This document shows, in pieces, positions 1 through 4,850 of a DNA stretch of 5,381 nucleotides. Each line of letters begins with the position of its first letter. Positions within the stretch are counted from its first letter, which is position 1. The notes beneath the pieces are model-generated. The model was not told the DNA's origin. It worked only from the letters and a program-made list of their open reading frames with translations, and did no database searches. Source of the DNA: Microcaldota archaeon (lineage in GTDB: Archaea; Iainarchaeota; Iainarchaeia; Iainarchaeales; JAGVWC01); the NCBI GenBank assembly GCA_018813975.1, contig JAHJAQ010000016.1, forward strand, positions 1-5,381. Reading direction: 5' to 3'. Made by a program: the position numbers and the translations under genes.

Positions 1-31
1 AGTTAGTTTTAATGGAAAACCTGGCGAAAGA

Positions 32-286
32 ATGCAGAACAATATTACTGTTTTTTCTTTTCAATTGGCGAGCAAGCGAATTGGTTTGTTTGATGCTGTC
101 AAAAAAAGAATTTTAAAAGAAAAGTTGAGGGAAAAACCTTCTTTAGCGGATTTTAAAGTGTTTGCAGAAAAAAACGCTAATTTGAGTGAAGCACGTGCGC
201 ACATGCTTTGGGGCCATTTTAATGAAATGCGAACCGATTTGGAAACCGAGGTTTCCAAGGCTTTAAAAGAGGTAATTTCGAGGTAA
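32..286 (+). CDS. Small helical hypothetical protein, possibly 5'-truncated
   Basis: I do not recognise this protein. The 84 residues look soluble and largely helical. A hydrophobic/basic start (residues 5-20) is followed by a strongly basic helix (residues 23-35, many K and R) and an amphipathic charged C-terminal half that includes the aromatic patch MLWGHF at 58-63. There are no cysteines, signal peptide or membrane segment. The ATG at 32 has only a weak purine-rich stretch before it. The same frame is open without a stop from base 2 to the ATG, so the true start may lie left of the window and the protein may be longer. The stop is 6 nt before the next gene, which is in the same frame, so the two are probably co-transcribed and coupled. 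A role shared with that neighbour is inferred from position only. Confidence 0.6.
   Translation: MQNNITVFSFQLASKRIGLFDAVKKRILKEKLREKPSLADFKVFAEKNANLSEARAHMLWGHFNEMRTDLETEVSKALKEVISR
280..284 (+). promoter_or_regulatory. Shine-Dalgarno site for the 293-913 gene
   Basis: GAGGT lies 8 nt before the ATG at 293 and overlaps the TAA stop of the preceding gene (284-286). This fixes the start of the downstream gene and suggests that ribosomes finishing the first gene reinitiate on the second. Confidence 0.6.
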
Positions 287-292
287 TATAGA

Positions 293-913
293 ATGGCTGT
301 AAGAAAATCGGGTACAACGAGGGGAATTGGGACTAAATTTTGGCAAGCATATCGAGTAGGAAGGGGGCCAAGCCGAGCAGAAATTAGGGCTTTTGCTGTA
401 AGGATAGCGAAAATAGAAAATAAAGTTGCAATAAAAGAACAAATGGCCCAGTTAACGGTAAGAACACTTGAACTGGAGCAAAAAAGGAATCGTGCAAGCC
501 ATGAAGAAGATACAACGCTTACAGCAGAAATTGCGTACAACAAGGAAATGAATAGAGCATTACTTTACGGGCTTGAATCCCCGACCATTCGCATGTCAGA
601 AAAGATGTGGAATGGGATTAAAGCAGCTTCAAATAATTTTGCTTTTAAAGTGGCCTTTAAAAAAGCCGATTTAAATAGAAGAGAACAACAAACGGTTCGG
701 ACTCAGTGGGCGACCCTACAACGTCACTCAAATCGATTTTCAGGAGAAGCAGGAGGACGTCGACAATTTGACTTGCTTGAGAGCAATCTTATTAGAGTCA
801 TTGGCTTTGAAAGAGCAGAAACTTTCTTAGGTACTTTTTTATCTCTTCGAAACAAACTTGTAAAAAAAACCTTCAGAGAAATTAATCGATGGCGCCCCCA
901 CCGAGAACGCTAA
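293..913 (+). CDS. Hypothetical basic, helical protein
   Basis: I do not recognise a family for this 206-residue protein. It is rich in Arg, Lys and Glu, has no cysteine and no membrane segment or signal peptide, and looks mostly helical. Residues 28-68 could form a charged amphipathic or coiled-coil helix and residues 120-148 a basic one. The stretch 156-200 alternates basic patches with short hydrophobic runs, and the tail (196-206) is Arg-rich. The net positive charge would fit binding to nucleic acid or an acidic surface, but this is only inference. The start is supported by GAGGT 8 nt upstream and by the preceding stop in the same frame at 284. The gene ends convergent to thioredoxin reductase, with the two stop codons sharing bases 910-913. 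Confidence 0.65.
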   Translation: MAVRKSGTTRGIGTKFWQAYRVGRGPSRAEIRAFAVRIAKIENKVAIKEQMAQLTVRTLELEQKRNRASHEEDTTLTAEIAYNKEMNRALLYGLESPTIRMSEKMWNGIKAASNNFAFKVAFKKADLNRREQQTVRTQWATLQRHSNRFSGEAGGRRQFDLLESNLIRVIGFERAETFLGTFLSLRNKLVKKTFREINRWRPHRER

Positions 914-1833
914 TTTTTCTTTGAAATAAATTGTAGTGCAGAATAAACCGCTGAAACCGCTTCTCCCACTCCCACAATGGCTTGTTTAAATTGGGTATCC
1001 ACGACATCACCCGCTGCAAAAACACCGGGCACATTGGTTTCAGAATTTCGATTGATTACAATCTCGTTTTTTTCATTGAGCCTAACACCCAACGATTTTA
1101 CAATATCACTTAATGGAATGTGACCAATTGCGATAAACACGACACCCACTTTTAGTTCTTTAGAACCATTAAATGATTTGTCCAATACCACGCTAGAAAC
1201 CGTTTTGTCTCCTTTGATTTCCGTAATATTAGTTTCGAAAATTACTTTCACGTTTTTGAGTTGTTCTAATCGCTTTAAATTGGTTGGTTCGGCCCTTAAC
1301 TTGTTTTTGCGATAAATAATATAAACTGTTTTTGCAAACCGTGCTAGTACCATGGCTTCTTTTACGGCACTATCGCTTCCCCCTACAATCGCCATGTCTT
1401 TTCCCTTGAATAAAGAAGCATCGCACAATGCACAAAACTGTACGCCCTTGTTTTTGAATTCTTGAGCGCCTGGAACATTCAATTCACGAACTTTGGTGCC
1501 GGTTGCAATCAAAACACTTTTTGCATGATAGACTTTGTCCGTGCTTTTAAGCTCAAACAAATCTTTTTCTTTTTTAATGGATTCTATTTTGCCCAATTCA
1601 AGGGTAACAGGATATTCTTTAGCATGGGCTTCTAATTTTTGGGTTAATTCCATTCCGGTTAGCCGCTTAAAGCCAGGATAGTTTTCCACTACATCCGTCC
1701 AGGTAATTAAACCGCCCGGAATCTCTCCCACTAAAAGGGTTTTCATTTCCAATCTGCCCGCGTACATCGCAGCGGCCAGGCCAGTAACACCTCTTCCTAC
1801 AATCACAATATCCCATACGGTTTCTTCACTCAT
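910..1833 (-). CDS. trxB: Thioredoxin reductase (NAD(P)H, FAD-dependent)
   Basis: This flavoenzyme passes electrons from NAD(P)H through FAD and a redox-active disulfide to thioredoxin-like proteins in the cytoplasm. The 307-residue length is typical of the low-molecular-weight family. Visible in order are the FAD Rossmann loop GRGVTG (13-18), the ATG segment (110-112), the active-site CALC (Cys134/Cys137) followed by Asp138, the NAD(P)-binding GGSDSA (151-156), the cofactor-selecting loop around YRK (174-176), GHIP (237-240) and the second FAD site AAGDV (273-277). CALC instead of the common CATC, and YRK instead of HRR, are departures from the E. coli pattern; the remaining basic pair still suggests NADPH. 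No thioredoxin or glutaredoxin gene is visible nearby. The ATG is preceded by GGGAAAG and TATA-like boxes. The gene lies 84 nt downstream of the radical SAM gene on the same strand. A ferredoxin- or F420-linked reductase of the same fold is a less likely alternative. Confidence 0.93.
   Translation of the reverse strand: MSEETVWDIVIVGRGVTGLAAAMYAGRLEMKTLLVGEIPGGLITWTDVVENYPGFKRLTGMELTQKLEAHAKEYPVTLELGKIESIKKEKDLFELKSTDKVYHAKSVLIATGTKVRELNVPGAQEFKNKGVQFCALCDASLFKGKDMAIVGGSDSAVKEAMVLARFAKTVYIIYRKNKLRAEPTNLKRLEQLKNVKVIFETNITEIKGDKTVSSVVLDKSFNGSKELKVGVVFIAIGHIPLSDIVKSLGVRLNEKNEIVINRNSETNVPGVFAAGDVVDTQFKQAIVGVGEAVSAVYSALQFISKKN
914..922 (+). terminator. U-tract terminator inside opposing gene
   Basis: TTTTTCTTT follows directly after the TAA of the 293-913 gene. 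Archaeal RNA polymerase can terminate at such U-rich tracts without a hairpin. The same bases, read on the other strand, encode the Lys-Lys-Asn end of thioredoxin reductase. No comparable T-run follows the stop of the minus-strand gene here. Confidence 0.4.
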
Positions 1834-1850
1834 TTTGCTTTCCCTACTAG

Positions 1851-1877
1851 AATATTAACGGCTTTCGAGTATTAAAA
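1851..1877 (-). promoter_or_regulatory. Candidate TATA boxes for trxB
   Basis: On the minus strand, TTTTAATA (1877-1870) would place transcription start near 1847 and give a leader of roughly a dozen bases. TTAATATT (1858-1851) would give a leaderless message starting near the ATG at 1833. Either suits an archaeal promoter, and both follow the T8 tract of the upstream gene. They therefore support independent transcription of trxB. Confidence 0.35.
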
Positions 1878-1896
1878 GATTTTTTTTTACGAATTC

Positions 1897-1904
1897 AAAA
1901 AAAA
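1897..1904 (-). terminator. T8 terminator after the radical SAM gene
   Basis: An uninterrupted T8 on the minus strand starts 14 nt beyond the TAA stop of the radical SAM gene and precedes the trxB TATA-like boxes. It is a plausible archaeal U-tract terminator. With the T9 on the plus strand at 1880-1888 it forms an imperfect AT-rich inverted repeat around GAATTC. Confidence 0.4.
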
Positions 1905-1917
1905 TAGAGAGCGCTTT

Positions 1918-3363
1918 TTAGCTTCGAATTTCTTTCCAAAAATACTTGGAAAAAACCACGCCACTTCGAAGGGTTCTGGGCAAATCGCCGGGGTGGCGAA
2001 GCATCTGCAATAATTTGCGCCAGAAAAACTTTGGACGACTATAAAATCGAATTCTGGCTTGATCACATGCTTTTACGAGTTCTTCGGCGGAAAGTTCGGG
2101 AGTAGAAACAATCGAATTGTGTGTTCCATCCGGCAATAACCAGTCCTTAAAATCCCGGGTTTTCAAATGACCTTGTTCTAGTGCATATTTGTACGCTTCC
2201 GTGCCCGGATAGACCATTATTGGAAAAAATTGCGCGGTATCGGGGTCTAATTGAATGGCCCAGTTCACTGTTTTTTGAATGGTTTCTTTGGTTTCTCCTT
2301 TGTTTCCCAGCATAAAACAACCATGCACTAAAATACCTGCTTTTTTGGAATCTTTCATAAACTGGTTGATTTTGGGGACCATAGTTCCTTTTCGAATATT
2401 ATTCAAGATGTTTTGATCCGCGCTTTCAAAGCCAACGCACATTAGCCTGCACCCGGCTTTTTTCATTAGTTTTAGTGTTTCCAAATCAATATCGGCTCTT
2501 GCATTTACTGTCCACTTGATTTTCAATTCTTCTTTAATAATCAAATTGCACACTGTGCGCACGCGTTCTCGATCGGCTGTAAAAGTATCGTCTTCGATCA
2601 TGACATCTTTTACTGCTGGCAGGTTTTTTGTAATCCATTTTAGTTCTGCAAACACATTTTCGGGAGAACGAGCACGATATTGGTGACCGTTCATGACTTG
2701 AGGTAAAACGCAAAACGAACAGTGGAATGGACAGCCTCTTCCAGTTACAATGGTTACCTCCGGATACAATACAGAAGGATAAAAATAGCGTTTAATATTC
2801 AAGTGTTTTTTGAAAACTTGAGCCATAAAAGGAAATTCATCCAATTCTTTTCCGGTTAGTAAGGTTTCGGGTGGATTGTGTACAATGCTGCCCTCTTTTT
2901 TGCGGTACAAAATTCCTTTTATTTTTTCCAAGGGAATCTTGTTTGCCAAATTTAATAGTTGTTTGTCAAATTCTGCTTGACACACCACATCAATGGCCTT
3001 GCAATTATTCAAGGTTTCTTTTGGCAAAGCGCTTGAATGAGTGCCCACAAAAACAAAAGTGGCTTTGGAGTGCAAGCGAATTTTTTCCGCTACTTTAAAA
3101 TCATTTTCCATGGAAGCGGTTACCGAATCGAATACAATCATTTCCGGTTTCCATTCCCGCACTATTTTTAGAATGTCTTCAATTGTAATGTATTCTATGG
3201 GACAATCCAATAGTTTTACCTCGTGCCCGTGTTTTTCCAGCCAACCGGTTGCTGCTCCCAACCACATGGGATAGTAAATACAGCCTCCTTTGGAAACAGC
3301 CGGGCTTCTGGAACTTCGAGAAAAATCCTTGAAAAAAGGCGGATTCAACATTAAAACGCGCAT
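1918..3363 (-). CDS. B12-binding radical SAM enzyme, HpnJ-like
   Basis: This is a cobalamin-binding radical SAM protein of 481 residues. The N-terminal part (about 1-145) has the B12-binding Rossmann look: MRVLMLNPP start, YPMWLG at 31-36, VGTHSSALP at 106-114. The canonical DxHxxG cobalt-ligand motif is not evident, as in several members of this class. The radical SAM barrel (about 200-400) carries the 4Fe-4S cysteines CPFHCSFC (Cys211, 215, 218), then EDDTFT (257-262), NARAD (287-291) and GFES (311-314). The C-terminal tail (440-481) is basic and aromatic. From memory, the YPxWL segment, the DDTFT and NARAD motifs, the length and the tail resemble HpnJ, which remodels the sugar-derived side chain of hopanoids. 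No hopanoid genes are visible, so the substrate is unknown; a lipid or glycolipid is inferred. The start is supported by family alignment and a TATA box 20-27 nt upstream. Confidence 0.9.
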   Translation of the reverse strand: MRVLMLNPPFFKDFSRSSRSPAVSKGGCIYYPMWLGAATGWLEKHGHEVKLLDCPIEYITIEDILKIVREWKPEMIVFDSVTASMENDFKVAEKIRLHSKATFVFVGTHSSALPKETLNNCKAIDVVCQAEFDKQLLNLANKIPLEKIKGILYRKKEGSIVHNPPETLLTGKELDEFPFMAQVFKKHLNIKRYFYPSVLYPEVTIVTGRGCPFHCSFCVLPQVMNGHQYRARSPENVFAELKWITKNLPAVKDVMIEDDTFTADRERVRTVCNLIIKEELKIKWTVNARADIDLETLKLMKKAGCRLMCVGFESADQNILNNIRKGTMVPKINQFMKDSKKAGILVHGCFMLGNKGETKETIQKTVNWAIQLDPDTAQFFPIMVYPGTEAYKYALEQGHLKTRDFKDWLLPDGTHNSIVSTPELSAEELVKACDQARIRFYSRPKFFWRKLLQMLRHPGDLPRTLRSGVVFSKYFWKEIRS

Positions 3364-3374
3364 TTTGCCATCAA

Positions 3375-3390
3375 CTATATAGTATATATA
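3375..3390 (-). promoter_or_regulatory. TATA box for the radical SAM gene
   Basis: On the minus strand TATATATA (3390-3383) lies 27 to 20 nt before the A of the ATG and is followed by the palindrome CTATATAG (3382-3375). That spacing predicts a leaderless or nearly leaderless transcript, and no Shine-Dalgarno sequence is present before this ATG. The palindromic core could also be read on the plus strand, but it is about 72 nt from the divergent gene's first ATG. Confidence 0.55.
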
Positions 3391-3401
3391 CAGCGACTTG
3401 G

Positions 3402-3418
3402 ACGCTTTAAAACGCTTT
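3402..3418. repeat. Two ACGCTTT direct repeats, 10 bp apart
   Basis: ACGCTTT occurs at 3402-3408 and again at 3412-3418, an offset of exactly 10 bp, or one helical turn. The pair sits in the divergent promoter region, beyond the TATA box of the radical SAM gene. It could be a tandem operator for a regulator. The short length in AT-rich DNA means chance is possible. Confidence 0.35.
3406..3412 (+). promoter_or_regulatory. Possible TATA box for the 3462-4850 cluster
   Basis: TTTAAAA on the plus strand would set transcription start near 3435, about 27 nt before the ATG at 3462. It overlaps the ACGCTTT direct repeats. A competing candidate, TTTAATTT at 3516-3523, would suit a leaderless start at the internal ATG at 3546. 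Confidence 0.3.
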
Positions 3419-3461
3419 TGGTGCGGTTTTTCTTGCTTGTACTCTACAAAAAGAATGGAGG

Positions 3462-3737
3462 ATGCGTTTTGAAAAAAAGGTTGTTTTTTTGAGTCTCCAA
3501 AACAAAACGATAGCCTTTAATTTTCTGATAGCATTATTTTGTGGCATGAATGGAACGCAATTAGGCGGAGTAATACTGTTTTTTGTTGGGGTGTTGCTTG
3601 CCAGTATTGCTCCGTTCGGCGAAAACGTGGTTTTGTTGTTGAGTGGAATGATTTTAGGGTTTTTGGGTTTTGTGATCGTATTGATTTCGGTTATTGTAGA
3701 ACGCTATAAGGCATTAAAGGAAGGTGATTTGAAATGA
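3462..3737 (+). CDS. Small hydrophobic membrane protein
   Basis: I do not recognise a named family. As drawn, 91 residues hold a basic start, a weak hydrophobic stretch (about 17-28), and two clear transmembrane helices (about 35-50 and 56-79) joined by a short loop, then a charged cytoplasmic tail (ERYKALKEGDLK). The start is uncertain. The ATG at 3462 has GGAGG directly abutting it with no spacer, which is too close to act normally. The ATG at 3546 (Met29) would give a tidy 63-residue two-helix hairpin and has TTTAATTT 23-30 nt upstream, as expected of a leaderless gene. The stop overlaps the YbjQ start as ATGA, so the two are translationally coupled and probably function together, perhaps with this protein as the membrane partner. 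Confidence 0.65.
   Translation: MRFEKKVVFLSLQNKTIAFNFLIALFCGMNGTQLGGVILFFVGVLLASIAPFGENVVLLLSGMILGFLGFVIVLISVIVERYKALKEGDLK
3722..3728 (+). promoter_or_regulatory. Strong Shine-Dalgarno site for the ybjQ-family gene
   Basis: AGGTGAT lies 5 nt before the ATG at 3734, inside the last codons of the preceding gene. It matches the complement of the conserved archaeal 16S rRNA 3' end (AUCACCUCC). It is the best ribosome-binding site in the window and settles the start. Confidence 0.7.
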
Positions 3738-4048
3738 TACTAACTACCACTGAAAACATTAGTGGCAAAAAAGTCGAGAAAACCTTGGGATTGGTTCAAG
3801 GTAATACAATTCGTGCCAAATGGCTGGGAAAAGACTTTGTAGCTGGATTACGACATTTGGTGGGTGGCGAACTCGTTGAATACACTGAAATGCTTTTTGA
3901 GGCAAGAAGCCAGGCAACCAATCGAATGATCAAACAAGCCGAAGAAAAAGGCGCTAACGCGATTATTAGTGTACGCTATATTACGGCCCAGGTTTCTGCT
4001 GGAGCCGCTGAAATTCTCGCGTATGGAACCGCTGTAATTGTAAAATAA
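3734..4048 (+). CDS. YbjQ/UPF0145 family protein (DUF74)
   Basis: This 104-residue protein matches the YbjQ family (Pfam YbjQ_1) over its full length: a TTT start segment (4-6), GLVQG (19-23), DFVAGLRHLVGG (34-45), YTEMLFEAR (50-58), EKGANAIISVRY (71-82) and the closing GTAV (98-101). Family members are about 100-110 residues and, from solved structures, assemble as ring-like oligomers (pentamers). They are often labelled heavy-metal-binding, but the function is not established. This copy has no cysteine and a single histidine, so a thiolate metal site is not visible. It is a soluble protein placed between two membrane-protein genes, coupled to the first by an ATGA overlap. An adaptor or scaffold role at the membrane is inferred from this context only. 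Confidence 0.92.
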   Translation: MILTTTENISGKKVEKTLGLVQGNTIRAKWLGKDFVAGLRHLVGGELVEYTEMLFEARSQATNRMIKQAEEKGANAIISVRYITAQVSAGAAEILAYGTAVIVK

Positions 4049-4052
4049 ACGG

Positions 4053-4059
4053 TTTTTTT
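4053..4059 (+). terminator. T7 tract after the ybjQ-family gene
   Basis: T7 begins 4 nt after the stop of the ybjQ-family gene. AACCG (4027-4031) and CGGTT (4050-4054) could pair weakly across an 18-base loop just before it. This could end or attenuate transcription before the 4074 gene. TAAAATAA at 4041-4048, 26-33 nt before that ATG, could then act as a TATA box for a leaderless message. Confidence 0.3.
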
Positions 4060-4073
4060 CCAATTGGTTTTGC

Positions 4074-4850
4074 ATGGGTCAATGGCACTTTTTTGTAGAA
4101 GCGTTTCGCTTGGTGCTCAAAGAACCCAAGCTTTTTTTGCCCAAGCTCGTGATTTCTATTGTATACGGGTTTGTAATGCTGGAAATTGCCCAAGCGGTTT
4201 TGCAAGCAAGTACACTTGTCAGTTCGCAGGTTACGCAAGCAATGATTCAAGAAGCTACGATAGTATTGGGCATTACCATTGGATTATTGATTGTAACGAT
4301 TATTGCTATGATTGTAGATATTTGGATTAGCAGTTGGTACCCAATATTAGTATCGAATTATCATTCCAAAAAAAGCTTGTCGTTTAAAAGAGCAGCACGC
4401 GAATCATGGAAACGATTTTCCGTTGTACTGCCTGCTTTATTAGGAATTGAACTGGTTATTGCCTTAATATTAGCGTTCGTACTGGATATGACCTTATTTT
4501 TGTTGCCAGCAGTTTTTTTTATTCCTGTTCTAATAATTGGGTTTGTGATTATTTTTTTGGTACTGTTAGCCGTTTACCCTCTACTAAGCGTGGGGGTATT
4601 AGAAAAAAAGTCTATTCGTGAAACGTTTTTTCGTTCTTTTTCTTTGTCCAAAAAAAACTGGAAAATTTTTTCCCTGGCATCGATACTGCCTTTTTCAATT
4701 TCTTTGGTAAATGTTGGATTGGCTTTTTTAGCAGAAATAGCGGCTTTTTTGGTCTTGTTTTGGGTGTTTCGAATTCTCTTGGCGTTTATTGTAACCTATA
4801 ATATTGTGGTCAATCCGAGTGCTTATTTTGTGGCGCTTGAAAAAAACTAG
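4074..4850 (+). CDS. Polytopic membrane protein, about six helices
   Basis: This is an uncharacterised integral membrane protein of 258 residues. Hydrophobic segments are at about 22-44, 62-84, 117-137, 141-168, 198-217 and 220-245. Two similar units are visible: a basic amphipathic stretch with S-F-K/R-A-x-x-x-S-W-K (102-114) and a counterpart S-I-R-E-T-F-F-R-S-F (180-189) plus NWK (195-197), each leading into a membrane helix. The LKEPKLFLPKL opening (15-25) and this repeated pattern resemble the broad group of archaeal and bacterial membrane proteins similar to the YciC/glycerophosphodiesterase membrane domain; that is a resemblance only. The ATG is the first start after an in-frame stop at 4041, with no Shine-Dalgarno site. 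The gene follows ybjQ by 25 nt. Its stop overlaps that of the opposing gene in the palindrome CTAG. Confidence 0.75.
   Translation: MGQWHFFVEAFRLVLKEPKLFLPKLVISIVYGFVMLEIAQAVLQASTLVSSQVTQAMIQEATIVLGITIGLLIVTIIAMIVDIWISSWYPILVSNYHSKKSLSFKRAARESWKRFSVVLPALLGIELVIALILAFVLDMTLFLLPAVFFIPVLIIGFVIIFLVLLAVYPLLSVGVLEKKSIRETFFRSFSLSKKNWKIFSLASILPFSISLVNVGLAFLAEIAAFLVLFWVFRILLAFIVTYNIVVNPSAYFVALEKN
4840..4846 (-). terminator. T7 terminator of the minus-strand membrane gene
   Basis: On the minus strand the TAG stop (4849-4847) runs straight into T7. These bases are also the Glu-Lys-Asn end codons of the plus-strand gene. This is the minus-strand half of an apparent bidirectional U-tract terminator. Confidence 0.45.

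Noticed and set aside
12..116. ATG at 12 opening a 34-codon frame
   Set aside because: It is in a different frame from the 32-286 gene and gives a short hydrophobic product that stops at 116. There is no support beyond chance.
61..543. 160-codon open frame on the minus strand
   Set aside because: It runs antisense across two better-supported plus-strand genes and their coupled junction, has a low-complexity Ser/Leu-rich translation and no ribosome-binding site.
2871..3274. Two overlapping plus-strand open frames
   Set aside because: Both lie wholly inside the radical SAM gene on the opposite strand, whose motifs are unmistakable.
3457..3461. GGAGG as the Shine-Dalgarno site for the ATG at 3462
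   Set aside because: There is no spacer between it and the ATG. Other starts at a normal distance (such as TTG at 3469) are out of frame and close within a few codons.
3455..3472. Five-codon ORF (ATG at 3455, TGA at 3470-3472) overlapping the ATG at 3462
   Set aside because: It could be imagined as a regulatory upstream ORF, but it is too short to distinguish from chance and has no ribosome-binding site of its own.
3848..4330. Open frames of 75-89 codons on both strands
   Set aside because: They overlap the YbjQ gene and the start of the membrane-protein gene out of frame or antisense. Their products have shadow-like composition (Cys/Tyr/Asn-rich).
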